Under the pieces are notes generated by a model, which ran no database searches, was not told the DNA's origin, and saw only the letters and a program-made list of their open reading frames with translations. This document shows positions 44,258 through 54,583 of a DNA stretch of 64,000 nt, one piece after another. The DNA is from a bacterium (GTDB lineage Bacteria > Planctomycetota > Planctomycetia > Isosphaerales > Isosphaeraceae). A program made the position numbers and the translations under genes. The stretch covers positions 1 through 64,000 of the forward strand of contig WGMM01000013.1 of NCBI GenBank assembly GCA_016125085.1, given 5' to 3'. Numbering within the stretch: the first letter of the stretch is position 1; each line of letters starts with the position of its first letter.

Positions 44258-46555
44258 TCAGGCGAGATCGATGTCGTCGAAAGACTCAAGCGATTTCCTG
44301 TCAACTCCTGCGCCAGGAGCGAACGAAACGCCCGGCCGGCGCTTGACGTCGACCTGCCGCAATCGTCCGAAATCGATGCCCGTCAGTTTTTCGATTTCCG
44401 CCACCGTCGTCTGATAAGTCTCAGCGACCGCAGCCGCTTTCGTTCCTTCCTCTCGAACGACAGCTTCGATGAGATTGGCCTGGCTCACAAGAAAAGCTGC
44501 GGAAATCAGGCCTGACTCAGCTTTTACGTAGGCGGCGACCTTCCAGTATTCGCGCGGGATGCGAACGTTCCGGTAAAGTGGGTCGTCCTCTCGGAATACC
44601 GGGCCCGTGAAAACCGTCATCCGGTTTTTCAGCGAGCCGGCCTTGTCCAGCAGGTGATCCTCAAGTCCTGCCCAGAGATTCTTGCCCCGGTTGAACAGCT
44701 CGTGCTGGGGGGCACAATTCGTGAAATGAAATGTGTCGTCGTTCGCCAGCCGGGCTTCTTTTTCGGTTTTCCCCCAGGCAGGATCGAGTCTGCGAACCAG
44801 GTGGCCCAGATCGAATTCGTTGGTTGCGTAAAGTTCCTGCCCAGCCTGATCATCCCTCGGCAGGCGAGGATCGAAGATCCATCTGTCGTTATCTCGCTTC
44901 AGATCCAATCGCGATTGGCCGTCGATATTCACGGCGGTGCAAATCGCCAGTTTGCGGCGTCTGTCGAAAATGATGCTGAAATGGTGGTAATTGAAGACGG
45001 ACGGTTCATCGGTTCTGACGTCTTTTGCGTTGCTGGATTTGCGTTTGCGTAGAGTTTTGGAGACCTTCGGAAGAGGGACGGAATTCTTGTCAGTGCCGAG
45101 AAATTTCGAATCATAACCTTTCCGGCTGTCGTAATTCGGGTCGATGCTGATCGCTTCGTGAAGATCGAAATTCATCCGGTCTTCTTCTGGCGCATCGGAC
45201 GAAACGAGACTTCTGATCTCACCAAGTTTCAAGGTGATTCGGACCGGTATTTCGAAAGTGACTTGACCATCGTTCGATCGCTCGGGTTTGACGATCAGGT
45301 CTCGCTGATCGATTTTCGAAATCAGGCTGACCGGCGGCGATTCGATGATCGCATTCGCGGGTGGTCCGATCGAATTCCATGATCCTGCATGCTCAATTCT
45401 CCTGGGTTCCGGACGCTTCGAATGCAACTCGTCACGGAATCTGCGGAAATCGTCGGGCAATTTTGCGTCATTCAGATAGGCCAGAATTCTTTCGATACGA
45501 ATACCTTCGTTCGCGATCCAGTCGATCGCGGCATCGCCCATCCGCTTTTCCCACAACGCACCGTCTCTCGTCAGAATTTTTCCGTTCGAATCGGTGCGAG
45601 GAATGCCTGAATGATGCAGCGCGACCAGTTCCCATTGATCGGTGAATACGGGCGCACCTGAGGAGCCGGGTTGAGTGTCAGCCCGGTAATGAAGGAAGTC
45701 GGGCAGAATGTCGGTCACCTGATTGTCGCGGATCGCGATCTGTTTGGGCTGGCCGTTAGGGTGCTGCACGATGTTCACGAACTCGTCGATGAGTACGGAA
45801 CCGTCCTGAAAATCCACCATCGGCAGCCAGCCGTATTTGGCCAGGGCCCCGTCACCGGTGTCGACGGCGACCAGCGAGAAATCGAGTGAAATGTCGGTCA
45901 GGAAAAACCGTTCCGGCGCGAAACGGAAAGATCGTCCCTGTCGCAGCGTTCCGTCGGTTGCCGATTCGTAACCGAATTCGACCGAGCTGTTCGCAGCGAA
46001 TTCAGGCGATACGATCACATGGTTGTTCGTCAGGAATAAGCTCGGTGAGACCATCGAGCCGGTACCGAAGCCGACCACCCGTCCCGCACGATTCCTGACG
46101 GAAACACGACCGATCGATCGAGCCGCTACGGACGCGGATTCGAGAAAGTCGATACCGATCAGATCATTTCGGCCGAGGATTCGTTCGAGTGCAATCGACG
46201 GAGTGTCACGCTCATCTTCTGCCGATGGAATCGGCGCGAAAGAAATCGGATGGTCACGAAAAGCGTTCGGAATTTGAGCGGATGAAACTCCGAGCCTGCC
46301 AAGACGTGACCGAATGGCGGCCGGGGAGTTCTTCCGCTTTAAGGATTCCGCTTTCTTTACCTTGTCGATCGACTTGCCATGAATCGAAAAACTTGACGGA
46401 TGCACATCAGCATTGCCTGATCCTGCAGGATTACGTTCTCCGTAACGCCGGACGGATTCCACGACTCGGGCGAGAAACGGATCGGCCTGCGATAAGCCAT
46501 CGAAGGAAACGGAATTATTGATACTGAACTCATCTTGCGAAGGATCGAAGGGCAT
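44258..46555 (-). CDS. Trypsin-like protease fused to DNA/RNA non-specific endonuclease (NUC1)
   Basis: 765 residues from the ATG at 46555 (GAGAGAG upstream); the frame to 46762 is unconserved. Residues 1-140 form a helical head that may be a protein-interaction domain. Residues 150-330 are a trypsin/V8-like peptidase with GTGSMVS, TNNHVI (His), DFSLVAVD (Asp) and QPGSSGAPV (Ser). After a linker, residues 480-720 form a NUC1 domain: TNEFDLGHLVRRLDPAWG (usually DRGH; the catalytic His is kept), TFHFTNCAPQ with the Mg-binding Asn, and FTGPVF. No signal peptide, so it acts in the cell. Protease-nuclease fusions of this kind are suspected to be activated by proteolysis in stress or phage defence (inference). 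Confidence 0.8.
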   Translation of the reverse strand: MPFDPSQDEFSINNSVSFDGLSQADPFLARVVESVRRYGERNPAGSGNADVHPSSFSIHGKSIDKVKKAESLKRKNSPAAIRSRLGRLGVSSAQIPNAFRDHPISFAPIPSAEDERDTPSIALERILGRNDLIGIDFLESASVAARSIGRVSVRNRAGRVVGFGTGSMVSPSLFLTNNHVIVSPEFAANSSVEFGYESATDGTLRQGRSFRFAPERFFLTDISLDFSLVAVDTGDGALAKYGWLPMVDFQDGSVLIDEFVNIVQHPNGQPKQIAIRDNQVTDILPDFLHYRADTQPGSSGAPVFTDQWELVALHHSGIPRTDSNGKILTRDGALWEKRMGDAAIDWIANEGIRIERILAYLNDAKLPDDFRRFRDELHSKRPEPRRIEHAGSWNSIGPPANAIIESPPVSLISKIDQRDLIVKPERSNDGQVTFEIPVRITLKLGEIRSLVSSDAPEEDRMNFDLHEAISIDPNYDSRKGYDSKFLGTDKNSVPLPKVSKTLRKRKSSNAKDVRTDEPSVFNYHHFSIIFDRRRKLAICTAVNIDGQSRLDLKRDNDRWIFDPRLPRDDQAGQELYATNEFDLGHLVRRLDPAWGKTEKEARLANDDTFHFTNCAPQHELFNRGKNLWAGLEDHLLDKAGSLKNRMTVFTGPVFREDDPLYRNVRIPREYWKVAAYVKAESGLISAAFLVSQANLIEAVVREEGTKAAAVAETYQTTVAEIEKLTGIDFGRLRQVDVKRRPGVSFAPGAGVDRKSLESFDDIDLA

Positions 46556-46876
46556 GGGAAAGCTCTCTCTCACGTCTGGCCGATTCACGAAGATGCAGGC
46601 AAGGAACGTATGGTAAAAGTCGTCAGCCATTGAGCCATTGCTTTGACTCGTACTGTCCTTCATCATCTTGTGAGATCGAACCGGGGCGATACTGAACACA
46701 GAGATTACTGGACCGGACTTCGAAGATCGAGCGAAGAAAGCCAGAGAGGATCGAAAAGTCAAACGAACCGGGACTTATCGGATAGTTACGAATGGGTATA
46801 GGCCACCCTTGAAAGCCCAGGTGGCCCGAGATGTCGTAGATTGAGAAATGATGTCAGAGAACGCGAGCGGCGAGCG
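46556..46876. other. Intergenic region without recognisable genes
   Basis: About 320 bases between the trypsin-NUC1 start and the stop of the next minus-strand gene. The frames here are unconserved extensions or shadows. A palindrome-free stretch; the promoter of the fusion gene should be here. Confidence 0.4.
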
Positions 46877-47698
46877 TCAGGGATACGGACGCCCGGGAGT
46901 ACGAGAGGTGCCCGCGGCGCCGGGTCGAATTTTCTCGCTGAATCGACGCCCGCGTTCGGTAAGCGAGCTTTCCTTGTCGCTCGAGTTCGACCGATTGTCC
47001 GAGTCCGCTCCAGGTTCGTCACGCGAGCCGAGCAGCCCACGTGAACTGGACCGATTTTTGGTGGAGGAAGTGCCCTGGGCACGATTCCCGAGAACGCCGG
47101 ATTTACGAGGCTCCTCAGTGGCGTTCGCATTCGGGCCGAGAATTCCGTTACGATCCGTGCCGCGAGTGGTCTTGCGCGATTCGGCTGCCTTGGCTTCGTC
47201 GGGTTTCGAATCGTCCCGAATGGCGGCCATATCTTCGCCGCGTTCGAAGGCTTTCATCAGATCTGCACGCTTGCGGGGATCTTTTTCCCGAAACGCTTTG
47301 AAATACACGGATTCCCGCGTCGAACGTCTCTCGTTATAGGCCTGGTCGACGTTCACATTGGGACGATAGAGGCGATCGAATTCCTCGTCGTACTTCCGGA
47401 AGGCGTTGTAATATCGCTGCTTGTCGCGGGAAAGTCCGCTGGAAGTCTCCCGGCCTCCGAAGAGCTTGTCCATCTCCTGCTGAAACGTACTGCTCTGCGA
47501 ACGGTTGCCAGACATCGATTCGAACGGGTTCGACCCGCCTGGTCTCGCAAAATTGCGAAACTGGCTCGAATTCTGTTCGTATGGGTTGTACGACGACTGA
47601 CCGAAGGCCATGCCGGAACACAGGCAGGCTGAAATTCCGGAAACGTACAGGAATCGTGCGAGAACTCTGCGGAATTCTGGATGTTTCGAAGGTCGCAT
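46877..47698 (-). CDS. Exported low-complexity protein of unknown function
   Basis: 273 residues from the ATG at 47698, with GGGGAG 12 bases upstream; the longer frame to 47776 has no support. A signal peptide (VLARFLYVSGISACLCSGMAFG, cleavage before QSSYNP) precedes a Ser/Asn/Gln-rich segment, a helical core rich in Arg, Tyr and Lys (DKQRYYNAFRKYDEEFDRLYRP, VYFKAFREKDPRKRADLMKAFERG) and a long disordered tail of R, S, G and N. No known domain. Probably periplasmic or surface-associated; the disordered tail hints at binding to acidic polymers (inference). Confidence 0.6.
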   Translation of the reverse strand: MRPSKHPEFRRVLARFLYVSGISACLCSGMAFGQSSYNPYEQNSSQFRNFARPGGSNPFESMSGNRSQSSTFQQEMDKLFGGRETSSGLSRDKQRYYNAFRKYDEEFDRLYRPNVNVDQAYNERRSTRESVYFKAFREKDPRKRADLMKAFERGEDMAAIRDDSKPDEAKAAESRKTTRGTDRNGILGPNANATEEPRKSGVLGNRAQGTSSTKNRSSSRGLLGSRDEPGADSDNRSNSSDKESSLTERGRRFSEKIRPGAAGTSRTPGRPYP

Positions 47699-48183
47699 CG
47701 ATTCGACTCCCCGTCGATCAAACCGTGATTTGCGGAACTGATCCCCTCCGTCACATCTGTCCGATGAGACTTGCACTGATTATAGGATCGGCCAGGAACG
47801 AAGTCTACTGAATGGGATTCTTTGAGTTGAGTCCTGATTTCTTGATGGAGCCAATCCCATCGAAGCGTACTTCAGCATACGGCAAGTCGATAACGGCAAT
47901 GCGATTTTCGCGGATTTTCTCTGTTCTCGCACCTATCTGACTCCGGTTCGATGAACTGGCCGAATGTCTCGTACCTACGAAGATTCGGTGGGCGTTGACC
48001 AGCTTCCACGTTCGACCCCGTTCCGGGAGCGTTTCACGCGAGTTCTCATCGAACGGTTGAATCGTATGGACATCGCGGGTATCGTGAACGAAGCTCACCC
48101 TGTCTCATTCGCTCGCGGTGCTCCGAATTCCGCGAAAGCCAACACCCCGCATCCCTGAAAATTCGATCCATGGAGTCTCCGGC
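47699..48183. other. Divergent intergenic region
   Basis: About 485 bases between the minus-strand exported protein and the plus-strand propeller gene. Both promoters should lie here. A minus-strand frame at 47805-48098 has neither a ribosome site nor recognisable motifs. No hairpin or repeat stood out. Confidence 0.4.
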
Positions 48184-49197
48184 ATGATCTCCCGCAGGAT
48201 ATCGTTCGTTCTCGCTTGCCTGACAGCCTGGAGTGCGGCTGCGATCGCAGTCGAAACCACATCCCCGGTCCGCATGGGCTGCGGCCACATGACTTTCGAC
48301 ACGGTTCCCGGCTGGGGGCTGGACGGTACGGGGAAGTCGATTCTCGGTCCGACGCACGGCGGCGTGGCGATCGACAAGTCCGGCAACATCTATACGAGCG
48401 CTCATGCCGGAGTTTTCGTTTTCGCGCCTGACGGCAAACTCGTTCGCAGTTTTCCAGGCGATCAATATGCCGACATGCACGACATCGAGTATCGGGACGA
48501 ACCCGACGGTGAGTTCATCTACGCGGCCCGTAATACGAAGGCCGAGGGGTTGAAATTCAATGCCGTGACGGGTGAGATCGTCCTGCGGTTGCCGTTTCCG
48601 AAAGAATCGGGCCTGGACCTGAAGAAGTTCAACCCGACCGCGATTACCGTGGCCCCGAACGGCGACATCTTTCTGGCTGACGGATATGCCAGCGACCACA
48701 TCTTCAAATTCGACAAGACCGGCAAATACCTCAAACACTTCGGCAAGAAAGGCAACGGGCTCAAAGAGTTCAACACCGCTCACGGCATGACGCTCGATAC
48801 CCGTTACGATCCGCCGCGGCTGTTGATCTGCGACCGAAACCACGAGCCGAAAGGCCGGCTACTGCATTATGACCTGGACGGGAACTTCATCGACGAGGTG
48901 GTGACGGGGCTCGGAATGCCGACCTCAGCCAACGTTCAGGGGGATTACGTATCCGTGCCGGATCTGCATGGCAGGCTCGTGATTCTGGACAAATCGAATA
49001 CCATCATCGCCGTTCTCGGACATAACGACGATCCGAAAACTCGGGCGAATTTCAACGTGCCGCAAGCCCAATGGATCGAAGGCATTTTCTCCGGTACGCA
49101 CGGTTCTTCATGGGACAAGGCCGGCAATCTTTACATTCAGGACTGGAACGTTTCGGGGCGACTGATGAAGCTGGTCCGTGCCAAATCCGTCAAGTGA
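48184..49197 (+). CDS. Exported NHL-type six-bladed beta-propeller protein
   Basis: 337 residues from the ATG at 48184 (GGAG 8 bases upstream; an in-frame start at 48118 lies outside the conserved part). A signal peptide (FVLACLTAWSAAAIAVE) is followed by repeated propeller blades: HGGVAIDKSGNIYTSAHAGVFVFAPDGKLVRSF, PTAITVAPNGDIFLADGYASDHIFKFDKTGKYLKHFG and GSSWDKAGNLYIQDWN. This pattern resembles the peptidylglycine lyase/NHL family widely expanded in planctomycetes. Catalytic activity cannot be inferred; a binding or scaffold role outside the cytoplasm is equally likely. A hairpin (49215-49250) follows the stop. Confidence 0.75.
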   Translation: MISRRISFVLACLTAWSAAAIAVETTSPVRMGCGHMTFDTVPGWGLDGTGKSILGPTHGGVAIDKSGNIYTSAHAGVFVFAPDGKLVRSFPGDQYADMHDIEYRDEPDGEFIYAARNTKAEGLKFNAVTGEIVLRLPFPKESGLDLKKFNPTAITVAPNGDIFLADGYASDHIFKFDKTGKYLKHFGKKGNGLKEFNTAHGMTLDTRYDPPRLLICDRNHEPKGRLLHYDLDGNFIDEVVTGLGMPTSANVQGDYVSVPDLHGRLVILDKSNTIIAVLGHNDDPKTRANFNVPQAQWIEGIFSGTHGSSWDKAGNLYIQDWNVSGRLMKLVRAKSVK

Positions 49198-49859
49198 GCC
49201 GGGACTTTCGATGACGTTCCGGGCGGCTTCCGGTCAAAGTCGCCCGAACGTATCCGAAAGACGGGAGTATCATCACAGGTTCATTCCCGAACCGATCGAT
49301 CGAAACACGTGCGACACTCTCCGAAATTGAGACGCAACGACTTCGGCACTGAAGCCTGCGCATGCACGTGATCGTCGCGACGCGATGTTCATAAACCAAA
49401 ACAGGTATTGCAGTTTGAGTTGTTCTTCGAATTCCTTCGATACCGATTGCGCCTGATTTGACCGATTTGCGATGGGTTGGCTTACGTATCGAAACCGAAG
49501 GTGGCCCAAGGGGTTGCCAAACGACTTGGCATCGGTGAGAATATTGCGACTTCGACCTGGCTTCGAGACTGTCCAGGCTGCGGTAACCGACTGACCGGAT
49601 ACGCATTGCCTGTTCATTCCGAAGGGTCAGTTTCCTGGTTGAACGACGCGCCATTCGGCACCATCCGCCGATTCCTTTCGAACGTCCGCCTCAGCTCTGC
49701 GAACGAATCGATTCGCTGGTGATACCATCGATTCGATTCGAACGTCCGATTCGTATCGGACCGGATTCGTAGTCGACATTCATCCATCAAGTCATTCGGA
49801 TCGTTCGACGGACCAAAGTTGGGAAGATGCATCTCGGATTCACAACAGGAGTGGCTTCC
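49198..49859. other. Intergenic region with a hairpin after the propeller gene
   Basis: About 660 bases. Near the left end, CGTTCCGGGCG (49215-49225) and CGCCCGAACG (49241-49250) form a stem with one bulged base and could act as a weak terminator, though no T-run follows. The rest carries no convincing ORF. AGGAG a few bases before 49860 is the ribosome site of the next gene. Confidence 0.45.
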
Positions 49860-52800
49860 ATGAGTCGTAATGACAACGATCGGTCGATCCCGGGCACGGG
49901 CCGTCGCGTAACACGAGTACTCTCGAAGCCAATGGGGCGACGTTGCGTTCGCAGTGTCATTCAGCCTGAATCGCTTGAACGCCGCCTCGTAATGTCGATG
50001 CCGGGGGCGGATCTGGGGATGTATCCGAATAGCGAGCTGACTAAGGATCCGGTCAACGTCGCCGTGGCTCCGATCGCTGTCGAACCGCCCATCGAACCTC
50101 CTGCGCCTCCCCAGGGGCCTGTCGGCGGCGAACCCTTGCCGCCGAAAATCGGGAACGACCCTTCGAAACCTGTACCGAGCAGAACCGAAGTGGTTGTCGC
50201 CGTACCTATAAATCAGGGGTATGGCGAACTCGTCGAATGGGCGACGACGACACAGCAGGGGATGAAATACGTTGACTGGGCCGGCTCCTTCACTCTGTTC
50301 GACCAGGGGCAGGACCGTCTCGTCGTGATGAAGCTCAAATTCGAGCAGGATCCGCAGCCAGTTCTGGATATGCTCTCGAGCAAAACTTTCGTTTCCTGGT
50401 CCGCTCCGAATCTTGTCTATACGGCCGATTCCGGTTTCGACCCCAGGGATTTCGTGCCTAACGACCCGCTTTACGGCATTCAGTGGCATCACCCTTTGAT
50501 GGCGAACACCCAGGCGTGGGACTTGGCGACCACGATGGGCAGTGGCGTGACGATCGCGATCGTCGATGATGGCGTACGTCTGAACCACGAGGACCTTGCT
50601 TCGAACATCTGGCGTAATCCGGGCGAGGTGGCGGGCAACGGAATCGATGACGACGGTAATGGTTATGTCGACGACTTGAACGGCTGGAATTTCGTCGCGA
50701 ACACGAACAATCCGAACCCGACGAATTTCGGTTCGCATGGCACGCCAGTCGCCGGCTCGGCAGCGGCCGTGACGAACAACAACGTCGGCGTGGCCGGAGT
50801 GGCGGGCAAAGCCACGATTCTGCCCGTCAAGTTTTACGACTACGGCGCCTGGACGAGCGTCATGATCGCCCAGAGCTATGCCTACGCCGCCGACAACGGC
50901 GCGAAGATCATGAACGTCTCTTATAACATCGATGGTTTCGCGACCGATCCGATCTACGCCGCCGCCGCGAATTACGTTTACGACGCCGGTGTTCTTTACA
51001 TGAACTCCGCGGGCAACAATGGTGAACTGAATCCGGCACGTACGGTTTACGATCAGGCGCTGTTCGTCGTCGCAACCGGCACGACCGACGGCAAGATGAG
51101 CTACTCGAACTACGGTGTCGCCGTCGACGTCTCCGCCCCCGCCGATCCGCTTTACACAACCAGCGACGCATCCGCCGGTGGTGGATACGAGGCTTTCAAC
51201 GGCACATCCGCGGCCACTCCGGTCGCTTCAGGCGCGTTCGCCCTTGTCTGGGGTCAGCACCCGACCTGGACTCGTGAACAGGTCGTCGCCCAGGTTCTGG
51301 GCACGGCCGACAACATCGACGCAGTGAACCCGGGGCTTGCCGGGCTTCTCGGATATGGCCGTATCAATACTTACAAGGCTTTGACGCAGACGATCGCAGC
51401 TCCGACATTCGGAGCGATCACGGGACTCCCTTCGGAAGGCGGCATTTCGACGCGTCCGGTCGGTGGTTTCACGATGCGTACGACTGCGATTTACGATCCT
51501 TCCACGATCGCCGCCAGCAGTTTTCAGATGCAGTATGCCGGGCCGGACAGAGCCTTCGGTACCGGTGACGATGAATTCCTGCCGATAGACGTCGAAGCTC
51601 TCAACGGCGGCAGTTACAAAATCGGCACGAACGATCTGAGATTTTCCGTCGGCGGTTCGATGGTGCCCGGGCTTTACCGGTTCATCGCGAAAAGCGGTCC
51701 GGGCGGAGTGACGGATCCGTTCGGGCAGTACCTCGACGGCAATCGGGACGGTACTGCCGGCGACGACTTCGTACGTAATTTCGAAGTCGTTTATCAGGCG
51801 GGCGGAGTCGTCTACCGTGAAGACAATCGCGATGGCGTCCACCAGGCGACCGAACCTGGGCTGGGCGGCTGGATCATCATGGCCGACGGCAACGGTGACA
51901 GCCTCGTCACGGCGACGAATTATCCTCTCCAGACTTCTCCGAACGTCCCCGTCAACATTCTGGACAATACCACGGTCGGTTCGAATCTTGCTGTCGCGGG
52001 TGTGACGGCTCCGATTCTGAGCGTTCGAGTGAAAGTCGATCTCACGCATACGTGGGACAGCGACATGATCGTGTCGCTGGTCGCACCCTCGGGTACTAGG
52101 GTGCAACTGGCCAACCGGCGTGGCGGCAGTAACGACAACTACACAGGCACGATCTTCGACGATTCCGCGGCGCTCTCGATCGCCCAGGGGGCCGCTCCGT
52201 TCACGGGATCGTACCGTCCTGAGCAGCCCCTATCAGCACTTTTCGGTCAATCGGCCAATGGCACGTGGCGGCTGGAAGTGCAGGATGTCGCATCCGGCGA
52301 TGTCGGCCAGATCGTTTCATGGGGAATCGAACTTTCGACTTCTTTCGATCGTGTCATCACCACGACGGCGCCGGATGGTTCATGGGTGACCAGTGGCTTG
52401 CCGACGGGCGACCAGGTCTTCGGCGTCATTCTGCCGAATTCGAACTGGTCTTTCGGCACGCCGGTCGACGGTTTGCACGCGTTCAGCCTGCCGACGCCAA
52501 ATTCCACGGCCGGCGGAATCGACTACGGGGTCATCGGCCGTCCGAATCTTATGGCTTCGGTAGACGGTGGCACCTTCGCGAGTGGTGACACGATGTACTT
52601 CACCGCGATCTGGGGGCAATCCTCGCCAGTCAAGACGGTGACGATCACGAACTCAGGTCCCGGCACGGCATTGTTCGGTGGAGCCACTCTGCCGCCGGAA
52701 TTCCGGATCATCGGCACTCTGCCGACCATGCTCCTGCCTGGCAAGTCGGCCAGCTTCCAGGTGATCTACGACGGGACCAACCCGCTCGACGTGAATGGAG

Positions 52801-54521
52801 AACTGCGTCTCTCGTATCTGGACGGTCAAACTCCGTCGGATTATGTGTTCGGACTTGCCGGAGACACGATCGCGCCGTCGTTCAGCGGGAATTTTATGGC
52901 GGATCTCAATGCGAACGGATCGCTGGATACAGGCGAAACCTCATTCGCCGGAGTGAAGCTTTATGCCGATCTCAACGATAACGGTTCGTACACAGCGGGT
53001 ACGCCGAGCAATTTCTCAGCCACAGGATTGCCTGGAAACCTCATAGACAACGGCGTTTACACCAAGACGCTTTCCGTCAGCGGCGTGACCGGCCTGATCG
53101 AGAAGCTCACGGTCGGAATCAATCTGACCCATACCTATGTTTCGGACTTGATCGTCACCCTGATTTCGCCCACGGGGGTTCGAACCGTTCTGTTCAATCA
53201 GCGTGGCGGCAGTGCCGACAACATGACCAATACGGTCTTCGATGACTCCGCAGCCTTGTCGATCGCTTCGGGGGCTCCGCCATTCACAGGCAGCTTCCGG
53301 CCGGAAGAACCTCTCTCTCGCTTTATCGGCGCCCAGGCGAATGGCACCTGGACACTTGAGGTCAGCGACGTATTCCCGGCCGATTCCGGGCAGTTGCTCA
53401 ACTTCTCGCTTGCGATCACCACAGGGGGCGAGCCGATCGCAACGACGGATTCTCAGGGGCATTATGAGTTTTACGATCTCCCGTCGGGGGCTCCGTTGAG
53501 CGTTCGGATCCTCTCTGGAATGCCCACGGGCCATACCGTGATCAATCCTGTCGGGGGTGTCTATTCGACCACCCTGAATCCCAGTCAGTACATCCCACTC
53601 AATTTCGTCACACTTCCGACGAACTCGATCTCCGGGCAGGTGACGGACATCGACACGTCTGCGGGGCTTGGCCGAGTCAGGATTTATGACGACGTGAACG
53701 GAAACGGACAATTCGACTTCACGGCCGTTCAGCCTGTTTCCTCAGCCACGCCCGTACGCATCCGTGACATGTCCACCGTGAGCAAGACCGTCACGGTGAG
53801 CGGTTCCACGCTGCCGGTTCAGGGGGTCGAAGTCACAGTCAATATCGCCCATTCGCATGTCGGCGATCTCAGGATCACTTTGATATCTCCGACAGGTATC
53901 CAGGTGCAGTTGCTGAACCGCCAGGGAAGCAACTCGCAGAACCTGGTCAATACGGTCTTCGATGAATATGCAGCAGGTGCCGTTCCCAGCGGAGTCAGCC
54001 TTAGCGGTGGCCGCTATACACCTTCCCAATCGCTGTCGTCGTTGTTCCGATCGAACCCGAACGGCATCTGGACTTTGCGGGTCGAGGATCTTGCCTATGG
54101 CGACGTCGGCACTTTCAACAGGTTCTCACTCAGGCTCATCACCAGCGATGAAGCCACGACAGTAACCAACTCTTTCGGGTTCTTCACGCTGGCTTCGTCC
54201 GCCCCCGGTTCGTATAACCTGAGACCGGCTCCGATCGATCCGGGCTGGTCGATCGTAGACCCTGTCGGTGGCCTGCGTACACCGACGCTGATCGCTGGAT
54301 CGGCCGTGAACGGCCAGAACTTCGTGCTCGAACGAAGCACGATCGAATCCGCTTCACGCTCGATCCCGTTGACGCTGTCGTCCTCGAACGGTGGGCGAAC
54401 CGACGCATTCGGCGTGACTTATGACATCATTGCCGTGCCGCCGCCCGACCTCGTGAAGGACATTGCGGCAACGAGCCAGAACGGTCCCCGGGCATCGAAC
54501 CGGCGAATCGTCAACATGTGA
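49860..54521 (+). CDS. Giant subtilisin-like protease with three P-domains (proprotein-convertase type)
   Basis: 1553 residues from the ATG at 49860, preceded by AGGAG. The N-terminus carries a planctomycete-type motif (IQPESLERRLVMS) instead of a classical signal peptide. A propeptide region (about 100-190) precedes the S8 domain with Asp in TIAIVDDGVRLNH (near residue 234), His in FGSHGTPVAG (near 292) and Ser in NGTSAATPVASG (near 449). Behind it come Ig-like and SdrD-B-like modules and three proprotein-convertase P-domains (DNA about 51,950-52,345, 53,040-53,430 and 53,750-54,150), each with LTHTxxSDxIVxLxSPxGxxxxL. Likely a secreted, surface-bound endopeptidase. Catalytic residues are complete. 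Transcription ends at a strong terminator 62 bases after the stop. Confidence 0.9.
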   Translation: MSRNDNDRSIPGTGRRVTRVLSKPMGRRCVRSVIQPESLERRLVMSMPGADLGMYPNSELTKDPVNVAVAPIAVEPPIEPPAPPQGPVGGEPLPPKIGNDPSKPVPSRTEVVVAVPINQGYGELVEWATTTQQGMKYVDWAGSFTLFDQGQDRLVVMKLKFEQDPQPVLDMLSSKTFVSWSAPNLVYTADSGFDPRDFVPNDPLYGIQWHHPLMANTQAWDLATTMGSGVTIAIVDDGVRLNHEDLASNIWRNPGEVAGNGIDDDGNGYVDDLNGWNFVANTNNPNPTNFGSHGTPVAGSAAAVTNNNVGVAGVAGKATILPVKFYDYGAWTSVMIAQSYAYAADNGAKIMNVSYNIDGFATDPIYAAAANYVYDAGVLYMNSAGNNGELNPARTVYDQALFVVATGTTDGKMSYSNYGVAVDVSAPADPLYTTSDASAGGGYEAFNGTSAATPVASGAFALVWGQHPTWTREQVVAQVLGTADNIDAVNPGLAGLLGYGRINTYKALTQTIAAPTFGAITGLPSEGGISTRPVGGFTMRTTAIYDPSTIAASSFQMQYAGPDRAFGTGDDEFLPIDVEALNGGSYKIGTNDLRFSVGGSMVPGLYRFIAKSGPGGVTDPFGQYLDGNRDGTAGDDFVRNFEVVYQAGGVVYREDNRDGVHQATEPGLGGWIIMADGNGDSLVTATNYPLQTSPNVPVNILDNTTVGSNLAVAGVTAPILSVRVKVDLTHTWDSDMIVSLVAPSGTRVQLANRRGGSNDNYTGTIFDDSAALSIAQGAAPFTGSYRPEQPLSALFGQSANGTWRLEVQDVASGDVGQIVSWGIELSTSFDRVITTTAPDGSWVTSGLPTGDQVFGVILPNSNWSFGTPVDGLHAFSLPTPNSTAGGIDYGVIGRPNLMASVDGGTFASGDTMYFTAIWGQSSPVKTVTITNSGPGTALFGGATLPPEFRIIGTLPTMLLPGKSASFQVIYDGTNPLDVNGELRLSYLDGQTPSDYVFGLAGDTIAPSFSGNFMADLNANGSLDTGETSFAGVKLYADLNDNGSYTAGTPSNFSATGLPGNLIDNGVYTKTLSVSGVTGLIEKLTVGINLTHTYVSDLIVTLISPTGVRTVLFNQRGGSADNMTNTVFDDSAALSIASGAPPFTGSFRPEEPLSRFIGAQANGTWTLEVSDVFPADSGQLLNFSLAITTGGEPIATTDSQGHYEFYDLPSGAPLSVRILSGMPTGHTVINPVGGVYSTTLNPSQYIPLNFVTLPTNSISGQVTDIDTSAGLGRVRIYDDVNGNGQFDFTAVQPVSSATPVRIRDMSTVSKTVTVSGSTLPVQGVEVTVNIAHSHVGDLRITLISPTGIQVQLLNRQGSNSQNLVNTVFDEYAAGAVPSGVSLSGGRYTPSQSLSSLFRSNPNGIWTLRVEDLAYGDVGTFNRFSLRLITSDEATTVTNSFGFFTLASSAPGSYNLRPAPIDPGWSIVDPVGGLRTPTLIAGSAVNGQNFVLERSTIESASRSIPLTLSSSNGGRTDAFGVTYDIIAVPPPDLVKDIAATSQNGPRASNRRIVNM

Positions 54522-54583
54522 CAATGAGGCTCCAGGTCGCCGGATTCGTACCGGCCGATATCCTGGCGAACTCAGCGAAGACG

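Noticed and set aside
49614..50738. 374-codon minus-strand frame at the start of the subtilisin gene
   Set aside because: Antisense shadow; the plus strand carries AGGAG, an LExR motif and the S8 Asp and His regions.
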